DNA of 64,000 nucleotides. Source: Bradyrhizobium sp. Tv2a-2 (GTDB lineage: Bacteria > Pseudomonadota > Alphaproteobacteria > Rhizobiales > Xanthobacteraceae). The notes below the pieces were generated by a model. The model made no database searches. It saw only the letters and a list, made by a program, of their open reading frames with translations, and was not told the DNA's origin. Position numbers and translations under genes: made by a program. The number at the start of each line of letters is the position of its first letter. The stretch's first letter is position 1. Positions 1 to 7,189 of this stretch are shown here, piece by piece. The stretch is from positions 372,001 through 436,000 of the forward strand of contig NZ_AXAI01000004.1 in the NCBI RefSeq assembly GCF_000472425.1. Reading direction: 5' to 3'.

Positions 1-786
1 GATTCCGCCGATTACGGGCGCGTCGTGCTCTGGTTCGAACACGATGTCACCGACCAGCTGTCCCTGATCCACCTGCTGGGACATTACGCAACACATCGGC
101 GTCCATCGCGACTGGAACTGGTCAGCATCAGCGACTTCCCGGGCGCCAGGCGCTTCACCGGATTGGGAGAGTTGCCGCCCGAAGCGTTGCGCCTGCTGTG
201 GATGACCCGCAAGCCCGTCAGCGCGGCGCAGTTGCGGTTGGGCCTAGACGCCTGGCGCGCATTAGCCAGCCCCGACCCGCTTCCGCTCGCCGCGATCATG
301 CGCAGCGCTACCCCCGCGCTGCCGTTGCTCGCTTGTGCCCTCCATCGCCATCTGCGCGAGCTGCCCTCCAGCATCAATGGCCTGTCGCTCACAGAGGAGA
401 TGGCGCTAACGTTGATGGCGCAGCCGCTCCCGCGCTGGGGCGGCAACGTCAATCTCGCAAAGATCTATTCAGCGATGCACTGGGACCTCGATCCGCTTCC
501 CGGGCAAGGCGACCTTCATGTGCGAGATCGCGTGCTCAATATGGAAGGCGCGAGTGCTCGCGTTTTCGAGCGCCGCGCCGGCGTCGGACCCGACGGTAAC
601 TCGCGGCCGCCCTGGACGGATATACTGAGCATCACCGATCTCGGGCGCGCGGTCCTGAAGGGCGGGTTTGATTTCATGTCGCTGACACCACCGAGCCGTT
701 GGGTTGGCGGCGTGCAGATCGGAACGGGAATGCCCGACTGGCGCTGGGATCATAAAGCTAGAGACGCAGTGCGCCTGAGCAGTTGA
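1..786 (+). CDS. DUF1835-like protein, C-terminal part (5' end outside window)
   Basis: The reading frame is open from the first base (D-S-A-D-Y-G-R-V-V-L-W-F-E-H-D), so the gene starts upstream and only its last 261 residues are seen. The segment VVLWFEHDVTDQLSLIHLL, followed by 'LVSISDFPG' and 'GLGELPPEAL', resembles the DUF1835 family, whose biochemical role is unknown. The second half contains 'LPRWGGNVNLAKIY', and near the end comes a short winged-helix-like stretch, 'LSITDLGRAVLKG'. There is no signal peptide or membrane segment. It is followed by a gene-poor stretch, so it is probably the last gene of its unit. The family call rests on remembered similarity of the LWFEHD...DQLQL motif. 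The coding call itself is firm because of length, codon use and composition. Confidence 0.8.
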   Translation, partial: DSADYGRVVLWFEHDVTDQLSLIHLLGHYATHRRPSRLELVSISDFPGARRFTGLGELPPEALRLLWMTRKPVSAAQLRLGLDAWRALASPDPLPLAAIMRSATPALPLLACALHRHLRELPSSINGLSLTEEMALTLMAQPLPRWGGNVNLAKIYSAMHWDLDPLPGQGDLHVRDRVLNMEGASARVFERRAGVGPDGNSRPPWTDILSITDLGRAVLKGGFDFMSLTPPSRWVGGVQIGTGMPDWRWDHKARDAVRLSS

Positions 787-1222
787 GGCCGCCCAAAATT
801 AAAGACAACGCCTTTTCTGCCGCTGCACCGACGTCGTTGCGCAAGTTCCACCCCGCGCGCGCCGCAATCAAACTGATCCGCTAACCGCCAAAGACTGGCT
901 CAAGATGCACGGGAGCGGCACCTGTGTCCGGCTGACCGAGGCCGGCGCCGGCCTCTTTGCGCGAGGCTACAAGGTTCCGACTCGTGGCTTAGTCCGAAGG
1001 TCCATGCTCGATATTGTCATATGAGCGGGAGGACATCCTCCGAAACATTGCGGCACTCTCTCCGCTGTCAATGGAGGGCGCATACCGATGACCACAGACA
1101 ATAATGGGGCATTGACCCGAGCGCGCAACTAATGCCCGCCGCGATGTTCTAATTCGATTATGAACCAATCCGCAGTTCGGCAGTCTACTTCTTGAGAGGG
1201 CGCCGATCGCGCGGAACTGAAC
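787..1222. other. Gene-poor spacer
   Basis: About 435 bases separate the DUF1835-like gene from the next small gene. Open frames here have poor codon use, no ribosome site and no recognisable product. A weak stem ('gccggcgccggcctc', near 941-955) is the only local structure I noticed. No transposase or tRNA was seen. Confidence 0.5.
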
Positions 1223-1369
1223 ATGTGTGAGAAGTGCAGGGATCTCGACCAAAGGATCGAACGCTATAACCGCATCGCGCAGGGGATAACCGATCAATGG
1301 ACCGTTGATCGCATCAAGCTCCTGATCGACGAAATGCGAAACCAGAAGGCTCAGCTTCATCCTTCGTAG
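1223..1369 (+). CDS. Small conserved rhizobial protein MCEKC..., 48 aa
   Basis: This 48-residue protein begins MCEKCRDLDQRIERYNRIA and ends with a predicted amphipathic helix (ITDQWTVDRIKLLIDEMRN). An N-terminal Cys-x2-Cys pair followed by 'LDxRIxxYxxIAxxITDQxTxDRIxxLI' is, as I recall it, a recurrent family of tiny proteins in Bradyrhizobium. Function is unknown. The single Cys pair could bind metal only as a dimer or with a partner. The upstream sequence 'gcggaactgaac' gives no strong ribosome site. ATG is taken as the start because there is no other in-frame start nearby. Confidence 0.6.
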   Translation: MCEKCRDLDQRIERYNRIAQGITDQWTVDRIKLLIDEMRNQKAQLHPS

Positions 1370-1595
1370 CTGCCTCCCATTCCGGCGGCCGCAGACCAGG
1401 CGAATTGAACCAATCAAGAAATCCCCGTCGCGGCTGTGGGATCGCAAACGGGGTTAGTAAGCGAGTAACTCTGGTTCTCTGATCCTTACCGGAGCTCCCC
1501 CAAACTACGCACGAGCGCGGCGCAGGTCTGTTCACAACTGAACTTTGAACCCCACGGCGGGGAGCTGGGCATTTCAGTGGACTTGATTGTGAGTG

Positions 1596-1772
1596 CTACT
1601 TCGGGTCAAGCCGGGCAACGAGCGTTGCGTCTTGCCAGACCTCGATCGCCGTCCCAACGGCGTACCGACGCGCTTGGCGGATCGCTTCGCCATCGTCGTC
1701 ACATTCAATGACATGCGGTGGCGCGTCGACGCGCCCGTCGCCGCCCAGAACATAAACCTTGTACACTGACAT
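1596..1772 (-). CDS. Small hypothetical protein MSVYKVYVLGGDGRV..., 58 aa
   Basis: A 58-residue soluble protein with the pattern 'YKVYVLGGDGRVDAPPHVIEC', then 'DDDGEAIRQARRYAVG', then 'IEVWQDATLVARLDP'. This beta-strand/acidic helix/strand layout ('...ViECddDeEAirqA...iElWqgdrlVarL') matches a family of tiny rhizobial proteins of unknown function that I recognise by pattern only. The internal ATG at 1770-1772 is chosen because the family begins at this Met. The frame stays open upstream for 45 residues, but that part has unlikely composition. No neighbour suggests a role. Confidence 0.6.
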   Translation of the reverse strand: MSVYKVYVLGGDGRVDAPPHVIECDDDGEAIRQARRYAVGTAIEVWQDATLVARLDPK

Positions 1773-1940
1773 GCGCCCCGAGCCCATCCTGCACGCACCC
1801 TCGGCCATGATCCTAGAACCAATTAGAAGAGTTCCAAATTCAACTTCGGTGTCTTTCCGTTGCATATGACTGCACTCGCTCCGGAACAACCGTGGCTGTG
1901 CCTGCATTGTTGGCTAGATAGGCCGTTGCGGGACGTCGCG

Positions 1941-2093
1941 ATGAAAGATGAGCTTTTCATGATGATGCTGACGGTTGTCTTTGCGGCCGTATTGCTCGTC
2001 ACGGGACAGGCATTTATCGACCACCGCAACCGAGCCGAAGCTGCAGCTTTCTTGAAAAGCGTGGCGGTATCTCAGGCGCGCGCTTCGCCTTGA
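1941..2093 (+). CDS. Putative small membrane protein, 50 aa
   Basis: A 50-residue frame starting MKDELFMMMLTVVFAAVLL holds one strong hydrophobic segment (residues about 5-22), then a charged tail (FIDHRNRAEAAAFLKS). The frame extends 27 residues further upstream, but the internal Met gives a typical N-in single-pass small protein. The ribosome site is weak (gggac about 9 bases upstream). There is no known family. It could be a chance frame, but the hydrophobic-then-charged layout and codon use favour a real gene. Confidence 0.4.
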   Translation: MKDELFMMMLTVVFAAVLLVTGQAFIDHRNRAEAAAFLKSVAVSQARASP

Positions 2094-2503
2094 GTGATGA
2101 CCGCCTCAGCGCTGCATACGAACAATCCGAGTGGGATGCGAGGTCGGAAAAGCGCCTTCATCCCTTGTCGGTGCTGCGGCGATCGTCTGCGCCTACAGCA
2201 AGCCATGCACTCGCGCCTCGATGAGGTCGCGCTGAGCATCGGCGAAGATTCGGAAAAATGGAATGATCGGGATGCCCGGACAGGAAGTCACCGCGATGCT
2301 GCGCGAGTGCGCTCAAAAGCCCTGACGGGCGGCGCGGCGGCGGCAGCGCGGCTTAACCATGGTCGCGCTTTGAATGAGCCAGCCTGGCAGAATCATCGGC
2401 GATGCCCCCTCACCCGCCGCCATTGATCTCATTCATGAAGATAAACAGGAACGAAGCGCGAGCTCACCGCTTAAGGTTGGGGCAAGCTAGGCGGAGAATG
2501 CTA
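2094..2503. other. Spacer upstream of the Cys/Gly-rich gene
   Basis: About 410 bases with no convincing gene. A frame beginning right after the preceding stop (2094-2426) is low-complexity, Ala/Arg-rich and unlike any family I know. The sequence may hold the promoter of the following gene, but I see no clear -35/-10 pair. Confidence 0.4.
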
Positions 2504-2884
2504 ATGTCACAGGTGAAACAGCAGAAATTTGCAACTAACGCCGCCGCCGTCACGGCACTCGGCGCCACGGGACTGGGTCTTTCGCTGGCGGGGAGCGCGT
2601 CGGCATCGACGATGCCAACCGCTCATCCGCAGTCATCGAATCTCCCGCCGCCCAATCAGCGCTTCGTCCTTGACGAGGAGGAAATGGCTGACGTCAGCCT
2701 CGCCACCTTCCATCTCTTCGATAAGGAACAGGCTGGCGGCGATGTGCAGCTCGCCGTCGTTGTTCGCGGCTGCCGAGGCTGCGGTGGCTGCCGTGCCTGC
2801 GGAGCTTGGCGTGGCTGCCGGTGCGGTGGTTGCGGTGGCTGCGGTGGCTGCTGCGCGCGCTGGGGACGCTGCCGCTGGTGCTAA
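2504..2884 (+). CDS. Secreted-type protein with Gly/Cys-rich C-terminal tail (RiPP-precursor-like), 126 aa
   Basis: The protein starts MSQVKQQKFATNAAAVTA and has a hydrophobic, small-residue segment (about residues 13-33, ending AGSASAS) like a leader or signal. A linker containing 'VLDEEEMADVSLATFHLFDKE' follows (residues about 59-79). The tail (residues about 88-126) is almost only Gly, Cys and Arg with a few Trp/Ala. It holds 12 Cys in patterns such as GCRGCGGC, CGGCGGCGGCC and the end GRCRWC. GGAG at 2493-2496, seven bases before the ATG, decides this start over longer in-frame options. An acidic leader plus a repetitive Cys/Gly tail is the architecture of post-translationally modified peptide precursors. 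No maturase (radical SAM, YcaO) is within the window. A structural or metal-binding secreted protein is the alternative. Family not identified. Confidence 0.6.
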   Translation: MSQVKQQKFATNAAAVTALGATGLGLSLAGSASASTMPTAHPQSSNLPPPNQRFVLDEEEMADVSLATFHLFDKEQAGGDVQLAVVVRGCRGCGGCRACGAWRGCRCGGCGGCGGCCARWGRCRWC

Positions 2885-3497
2885 GCTCCACGACCTAGAC
2901 CGTGCCGGAAGCGGTCGAGCCGGGTGCGAACGGCTGGCGATCATAGGAGCGCAGCTGCGGCGCACCTGGCGAGCTCCGCCCGGTCTGCAATCGGAGCTGC
3001 CCGAAAGGCCCGCGAGCTTCGTCGTCGAGAGGATTGGGAATAGCCCCGAACGCCCCTGCCGCCGCAGGGTCGCTCACCCACTGAACTGTCGAGGGCTGGG
3101 GGGCTATCGGTCCAGCGGGCGCGTTAACTTTTATTGCACTGCGCGTGGGAAATTGAGTCATGCGAAAGAGGTACCTCCAAATTGCCGCCGCGGCCCTTGA
3201 AGTGGATGAACTCTCTTCCGCCATGAACGCACCAAAGATAAGGCTGGGGAATTTCAGTTATCCAGTGCGTAACGCAGCGCCGCCAAGCGAATATATTCCG
3301 CTCGGGCGGCGCTGTGCTTTTTCAGCCGGACGACCCAGGTTTCAAAGAACCCCACCGGCGCTGCACGTGGCCCCCCTCCCCCCGACATCTTGCACGACGA
3401 GGCGCTGGAGCGCCTCTTCGCCCTGACCCAAAATGCGAGCTGCAAGACAGGCGACCGCTTTATCGCCTGCGAAAGGTCGAGAGCCTGCCCAAATTGC
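2885..3497. other. Spacer with doubtful small frames
   Basis: Roughly 610 bases with no firm gene. Two reverse-strand frames are borderline. The first, 2895-3161 (88 aa, MTQFPTRSAIKVNAP...), has plausible composition and GGAGG 12 bases upstream. The second, 3254-3388 (44 aa), ends 'LKKHSAARAEYIRLAALRY', a plausible amphipathic helix. Neither matches a family I recognise, so both are left unannotated. Confidence 0.35.
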
Positions 3498-3512
3498 TTA
3501 ACGGATTGTTAA
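3498..3512 (+). promoter_or_regulatory. CtrA-type box 1 (TTAA-N7-TTAA)
   Basis: TTAA, seven bases (CGGATTG), then TTAA: an exact match to the alphaproteobacterial CtrA half-site spacing. It lies 80 bases before an intrinsic terminator with no protein gene between. The divK-pleD pair, which belongs to the same cell-cycle network, is in this window. Assignment is by motif only. Confidence 0.5.
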
Positions 3513-3534
3513 ACGGCAAGCGGCAGTCTTACGC

Positions 3535-3625
3535 TTACTCGATCGAGGACCACGCTGCCTAATTCGCCCCCCAGCCCCAAGGCAGCGTTCGGAAGGCCGG
3601 CGGCATATCACCCGCCGGCCTTTTC
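3535..3625 (+). ncRNA. Candidate CtrA-controlled small RNA 1
   Basis: Between the CtrA-type box and the terminator lie about 80 bases without a convincing reading frame but with strong structure. A 9-bp perfect stem (ACGCTGCCT 3552-3560 with AGGCAGCGT 3580-3588) displays a C-rich 19-base loop (cgccccccagcccc). The terminator hairpin follows directly. A C-rich loop exposed on a stem is typical of rhizobial small RNAs that pair with Shine-Dalgarno sequences. The 5' end is an estimate, about 25-35 bases after the box. The second locus at 4284-4407 has the same box-to-terminator geometry. Confidence 0.4.
3593..3625 (+). terminator. Intrinsic terminator of candidate sRNA 1
   Basis: An 11-bp perfect stem (AAGGCCGGCGG 3593-3603 with CCGCCGGCCTT 3612-3622) with an 8-base loop, ending in a run of T (TTTT) on the plus strand. 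The A-start makes it partly bidirectional, so it may also end transcription of the reverse-strand gene that stops at 3689. Confidence 0.7.
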
Positions 3626-3688
3626 ATCGCGATCACCGCGCTGTCCATCGCTTCAGACGTAACACCAAGATCGACCTCTGCCCTTCGC

Positions 3689-4174
3689 TCAGCGGAAGGC
3701 GCCAGCCGCCGCAGACACTGCAACCGCGAACGCTATCTGCGAGCCGACGCCTAATCGCCAAGCCAACTTACGCTTGGAGTGGATCCACCCATGAAAGCGC
3801 TGGAGTGAGACAAGCGGCTCCCGCGGATGAACGCTATGTAAGAACTGAAGCGGATCAGGCAGCATTGCAGCGATCGCGCCGAGCGAAACAACCCACGCCG
3901 AAGCAGGCGTGGCAAACAACCAGATCGCAAGCGCAAGGCCTGCACAGGCGTCAAGTCCAATACAAATCAGATCGATCATCACGGTTCGGGTCAACTTAAG
4001 GCGCCGGTTATCGGCGCCCTTCCCGACGGAGATGGATCGAAGCGGATAGTCCCAATGTGGAATAGCGTCGATTGCAAAGTGGCTGGCGAAGCCCGCCGCC
4101 GCCGCCAGTATGGGATCAGACGGGAACAGGCTGGCTATCGCGCCGCCAACGATAGCGTGGGTGCTCAAAACCAT
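3689..4174 (-). CDS. Small integral membrane protein, YdjM-like metal-dependent hydrolase family
   Basis: A 161-residue protein starting MVLSTHAIVGGAIASLFP. The early 'STHAIVGG', then 'GFASHFAIDAIPHWDYP' with clustered His/Asp, is the signature of the inner-membrane 'predicted metal-dependent hydrolase' family (YdjM type). There are about three to four hydrophobic segments (near residues 5-40, 75-100, 145-160). Late Pro-Asp-Pro ('MLPDPLQFLHSVHP') and 'RFHGWIHSKR' add further possible metal ligands. The in-frame Met at 4174 is preferred over one 11 residues upstream: it gives the usual family start, with GGGAG about ten bases before it. Substrate is unknown. It lies between the two candidate small RNAs. 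Confidence 0.7.
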   Translation of the reverse strand: MVLSTHAIVGGAIASLFPSDPILAAAAGFASHFAIDAIPHWDYPLRSISVGKGADNRRLKLTRTVMIDLICIGLDACAGLALAIWLFATPASAWVVSLGAIAAMLPDPLQFLHSVHPREPLVSLQRFHGWIHSKRKLAWRLGVGSQIAFAVAVSAAAGAFR

Positions 4175-4283
4175 TCCAAAGCATCTCCCGCGGTTCAAGA
4201 TCAGCACCAGAGGTGCGTGGCGAGGCCGGTGAACGGACGGCCTGCGTTTCGCCCCCGAAAGGCCTAGAGGCAGCCCGAATTCA

Positions 4284-4298
4284 TTAAATTCCGGTTAA
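4284..4298 (+). promoter_or_regulatory. CtrA-type box 2 (TTAA-N7-TTAAC)
   Basis: TTAA, seven bases (ATTCCGG), then TTAAC: an exact fit to the CtrA consensus including the final C. It lies 74 bases before the second intrinsic terminator. It is also about 110 bases upstream of, and on the opposite strand from, the YdjM-like gene start, so it could serve that gene instead. Confidence 0.55.
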
Positions 4299-4321
4299 CC
4301 ACACCGTAGCACGCTTAGGCG

Positions 4322-4407
4322 CCTGGAATGCAGCGGAACCGGCCTGTCGACCGAGCCGGCAGTTGCAAGAGGAGGTCGGCGGCGTAATGCCCGCCGACCT
4401 TTTTCTT
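4322..4407 (+). ncRNA. Candidate CtrA-controlled small RNA 2
   Basis: The interval between the box and the terminator has no convincing protein frame. It carries a 5-bp stem (CCGGC 4339-4343 with GCCGG 4355-4359) with an 11-base loop, then a purine-rich single-stranded stretch (gttgcaagagg) and the terminator. Layout parallels candidate 1. The 5' end is an estimate. Confidence 0.4.
4373..4407 (+). terminator. Intrinsic terminator of candidate sRNA 2
   Basis: A 10-bp perfect stem (AGGTCGGCGG 4373-4382 with CCGCCGACCT 4391-4400), 8-base loop, and tail TTTTCTT. The stem resembles that of candidate 1 (GGCCGGCGG versus GGTCGGCGG) but is not identical. Confidence 0.7.
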
Positions 4408-4515
4408 GGGCTGAGATCAGCATCTATCGGGGTCGCTAAAATCTTCTCAAAACCAGCAACCAAGTTCGCAGAATTTTTTGATTTGAATGCCGAACCTTCC
4501 GGCAAGGGGAATTAG

Positions 4516-4752
4516 ATGAACAGCTTGGCCGACCACGGCCTCCCGCTCGTGCGGCTCAAAGAACAAAGGCGGGACCTTATCGTCTCCCTGCAAAGAACAC
4601 GGGGGCCGATTAGCGGTTGGCAACTGATGCAGATCGCTGCACTTCAGCAGGTCATTACGGCCTGTGAAGAGGTCCTGGTTGACCTCGATGCCGAGGTAGA
4701 GGTCCGCGCGCTCACCTCCCAGAACAACGTCGTCCGTCTTCGCAATCAATGA
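4516..4752 (+). CDS. Hypothetical protein, 78 aa
   Basis: Starts MNSLADHGLPLVRLKEQRR, with AAGGGGA about six bases before the ATG. The protein is predicted all-helical: 'LKEQRRDLIVSLQ' and 'QIAALQQVITACEEVLVDLDAEVE' form two heptad-like segments, then a short tail 'NNVVRLRNQ'. The tail pattern (SxNNVVxLR) is, as I recall, shared by small Bradyrhizobium proteins of unknown role. It is followed after 3 bases by another small gene on the same strand, so the two are probably co-transcribed. Confidence 0.6.
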   Translation: MNSLADHGLPLVRLKEQRRDLIVSLQRTRGPISGWQLMQIAALQQVITACEEVLVDLDAEVEVRALTSQNNVVRLRNQ

Positions 4753-4755
4753 CAA

Positions 4756-5124
4756 ATGCCGCGTTTTCTCATCAGGGCAGGAGGCAAGGGCGATTGGATG
4801 ATCTGGGATCGCGTTACGCGAGGTGCGGCAAGCCTCGATGATCGAAAACTCGTTCGTTTGTCTCGCGATGCTGCCGAAGCGGCACTCGCGCGACTCCTGA
4901 CGCCCGGAAAACAATCACCGACGAGACGCTCCATCGAAGTCGGCCGCTGGCAAGTCTTGTATGGGCATCAGATCGTTGACTGCCGCGATGAGACTGAAGC
5001 GAAGGTGATTGCCCGAAGGCTGCTGAAGAGGCGCCTGAAGATTTCAGCCCGACTGGTAGATGGGCAGATGATACTCTGGACGGTCGAAGGACGTGACCAA
5101 CTGCGAGCCTGGCTGTCGAGGTGA
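4756..5124 (+). CDS. Hypothetical protein, 122 aa
   Basis: A soluble, basic protein beginning MPRFLIRAGGKGDWMIWDR. Motifs 'WMIWDRVTRGAA' and a second copy of the strand pattern 'RWQVLYGHQIVDC' suggest two short beta-rich units. The C-terminal part (VIARRLLKRRLKISARLVDG) is strongly basic. No catalytic motif was recognised. It starts 3 bases after the preceding 78-residue gene, suggesting one transcript. Function unknown. Confidence 0.55.
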   Translation: MPRFLIRAGGKGDWMIWDRVTRGAASLDDRKLVRLSRDAAEAALARLLTPGKQSPTRRSIEVGRWQVLYGHQIVDCRDETEAKVIARRLLKRRLKISARLVDGQMILWTVEGRDQLRAWLSR

Positions 5125-5227
5125 CCCTCCGACCAGTCGCAACTGCCCGGCCGCGGCCAATCTGTTCTTACCGCCGCTCCGGCGCATGTTCCTTGATTTC
5201 GACCGGCACGGCTTTCCGGGATCCCGA

Positions 5228-5503
5228 TCAAGAGCGCTCGAATAGTTCTACGACAGATGCGGTAAACATGCTGAAACAGACAAAGGCGCCGCACACGAAG
5301 AAGATCAAGAGGGCTTCCGCGACACTCGTCATTCGCGCGAATAAGCCGACGTAAAGAACCAATGCGATGGGCAATGCGGACTGAAGGAGGTTCACGACCC
5401 AGCGCGCGGCCCGATCGCCAAGCTTGGCAATTATGAGCTGAAAAGGTACGGCGGACACAGTGCGGCTCCGAAATAAGTGGATGTGAAAATAATGCGCACT
5501 CAA
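5228..5503 (-). CDS. Putative small membrane protein, 91 aa
   Basis: Two strong hydrophobic segments (residues about 37-57, 'LLQSALPIALVLYVGLF', and 63-85, 'ALLIFFVCGAFVCFSMFTAS') with short charged ends. The N-terminal 30 residues are His/Arg/Phe-rich and could be an over-extension of the frame, but there is no good alternative Met. The gene is convergent with the 122-residue gene. It matches no family I can name. Confidence 0.45.
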   Translation of the reverse strand: MSAHYFHIHLFRSRTVSAVPFQLIIAKLGDRAARWVVNLLQSALPIALVLYVGLFARMTSVAEALLIFFVCGAFVCFSMFTASVVELFERS

Positions 5504-5723
5504 AAAAGTCTAGGTACGAGAAAAACGAAAAAGCACCTAGACGCGCAACACAGCGCGCCGAATCGGGCATTTGTTTGCTCAAAACGTAGCGCTTGTGAGC
5601 AAGAGCGCCGATGCCCGACGCACCCGGGTGGTCACCGGGCGGCCACGATCCGGATGGAACCACGGAACCGTTCGCGGCGTTGGTCAGACAACTCAAACGC
5701 TCCGGCTGCGGAATAGGCGAAGA

Positions 5724-5894
5724 ATGAGCGACGAGCAGAGGCGAAAAGAGCCACCACTATGTCCCCGCTGTGGGGCCAGGACAAAACTGGGTGGCGTACT
5801 CCTTGTGACCAAAAGCGGGAAACCGACTCGCGTCTTCGGCTGCGGTAAGTGCACCACAGTTGTGTGGCAGGACGAGCCGGGCCAGGTAAACTAG
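5724..5894 (+). CDS. Small zinc-ribbon-like protein, 56 aa
   Basis: The 56-residue protein MSDEQRRKEPPLCPRCG... has two Cys-x2-Cys knuckles (CPRC near residues 13-16, CGKC near 40-43) separated by a beta-strand region (KLGGVLLVTKSGKPTRVFG). This is a single zinc ribbon. Such one-ribbon peptides are common in rhizobia with no assigned function. The Met is chosen by the family-like start MSDEQ and a purine stretch (aggcgaag) just upstream. The frame upstream has unlikely composition. Confidence 0.6.
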   Translation: MSDEQRRKEPPLCPRCGARTKLGGVLLVTKSGKPTRVFGCGKCTTVVWQDEPGQVN

Positions 5895-6104
5895 GCGTCG
5901 ACCCGACAATATTGGCTGGGGTAGCGCGCCGGCATTTCCTTATGAGCGGATCCCTCTACTTGTCTAGCCAGACATCCTCCATGCGCCGGCTTGTCGGCAG
6001 ATCAGAGACTGTGGTCTCGAGGCTGACCTGCGGCTTGTGCTGGTCGAAGACGACGAGATTGTTGAACACCACAGCCAGCCCGGAGGGCGTTCGGGACAGC
6101 TTTG

Positions 6105-6287
6105 TCACTCCGGCTTTCTGTCCGGACGCTCGACAAGCTCGTACGAGGGGACGTGGGTACTTTCATGCCACGATTCTAGCGCAGCGCCGCAGACCGCGCA
6201 GATCGCGTCACCCGTATGCGGCACCAAGAACTTCTCTTCGGTGCGCCGGTACTCAGCGCCGCAATTGCATTGAACAATTGTCGACAT
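6105..6287 (-). CDS. Small Cys-rich zinc-finger-like protein, 60 aa
   Basis: Starts MSTIVQCNCGAEYRRTEEKF and contains C-x-C near residues 7-9 and C-x2-C near 38-41 ('DAICAVCGAALESW'). This is the arrangement of an MJ0042/zinc-ribbon-type knuckle. The tail 'THVPSYELVERPDRKP' is polar. The Met at 6287 is chosen because the family starts there. The open frame upstream is arginine-rich and unlikely. Second small zinc-ribbon protein within 400 bases, encoded on the opposite strand. Function unknown. Confidence 0.6.
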   Translation of the reverse strand: MSTIVQCNCGAEYRRTEEKFLVPHTGDAICAVCGAALESWHESTHVPSYELVERPDRKPE

Positions 6288-6515
6288 GCCCGGAATATGC
6301 ACTCGGAAATGCGAATTTTCCAGCCTCTGGCCAAGCGGAACGCACCATTTCAGGTCTGCGGGCAGCGCAGCGTGGGAGCGGCGGCTGCGGGGCAGCAATT
6401 TCAGAGGGCGGAGGGGTCGGTATTTTTCATCACATCCGTCCATGCGGCCTGAGAATGTGGTAGTCTGCGTGGCCAAGACGGGGGGTCTTGTCGTGCGGAG
6501 ACGGAGGCCACTGCA

Positions 6516-6674
6516 ATGCGCCTTCACACATATCGGGACGAAAGCTGCTCCAGACATTTTGACATCATAGTCGAAGGCGATCCCCCATGGACCATTGACT
6601 TGGTCGCTGTAACAGCCTCGGCCATTCTCGTGCTGGGCTTCGCTGGCGCTCTGGCGGCACAGTTGGTCCGCTGA
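6516..6674 (+). CDS. Putative small membrane protein, 52 aa
   Basis: A 52-residue frame, MRLHTYRDESCSRHFDIIV..., with a polar N-terminal half and one C-terminal hydrophobic helix (about residues 29-50, 'LVAVTASAILVLGFAGALAA'). This is the layout of a small tail-anchored protein. No strong ribosome site is visible. Supported by amino-acid layout only. Confidence 0.4.
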   Translation: MRLHTYRDESCSRHFDIIVEGDPPWTIDLVAVTASAILVLGFAGALAAQLVR

Positions 6675-6922
6675 TCGGATATATGCAGGACGCGACCGGT
6701 AGCAGCAATGCGGTTACGCCCTCATCGATACGGCGTGCCCTTCACAGCCGCCGGCGGACTTTCATCATACTCCGCCCGGTCGGCGATGAGCCGACGGCGC
6801 CGTGGCCACGACGGGCGGGCTTGCATGCCGGCCATGCCACCGACAAAAAATCCGGATCGCCATGGCAGTCCATCGCGATCCGGATAAAGCTTTTGGTCGC
6901 GCGATCGAAAGAGCGCCACCGC

Positions 6923-7189
6923 TCAATGCGTCGCGATCCAGGCGCGGGCCTCGCGCTGGGCGCGGGCGATCTCATCGTCAGACATCTGCTCGGCGACCTC
7001 GCGGCGTAGCGCAATCGCGTCCGCCCGCCCCTTGAGTGCGGCGAGGTTGAACCATTTATGCGCGGCGACGAGATCGACGAGGCCAGAGCGGCCGCTCGCC
7101 CAGTAAAGCCCGCGGTCAAACAGCACGTCCGGGATCGCGGTCTCGGCAACCGGCATCGCCAGACCCTGATCGATCATACCCTGAAACAT
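6923..7189 (-). CDS. Sel1-like repeat protein, 88 aa
   Basis: The 88-residue protein MFQGMIDQGLAMPVAETA... contains one clear Sel1/TPR-like unit: 'LFDRGLYWASGR', then 'DLVAAHKWFNLAALKGRADA', which matches the Sel1 pattern (A..W...AA..G...A). A charged helix follows (LRREVAEQMSDDEIARAQREA). As I recall it, this is a well-conserved single-unit protein in Bradyrhizobium and relatives, of unknown partner. There is no signal peptide. The start is the first Met of a frame whose N-terminus fits the family. Confidence 0.75.
   Translation of the reverse strand: MFQGMIDQGLAMPVAETAIPDVLFDRGLYWASGRSGLVDLVAAHKWFNLAALKGRADAIALRREVAEQMSDDEIARAQREARAWIATH

Noticed and set aside
2094..2426. 110-codon frame starting right after the small membrane protein
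   Set aside because: Low-complexity Arg/Ala/His-rich, no family, poor ribosome site.
3254..3388. 44-codon minus-strand frame with a helical C-terminus
   Set aside because: Composition is plausible but there is no ribosome site and no recognised family.
6010..6120. Short plus-strand stretch reading L-V-L-V-E-D-D-E-I-V, like the start of a response regulator
   Set aside because: Similarity covers about ten residues and does not continue into a receiver domain in any frame; too little to call a pseudogene.
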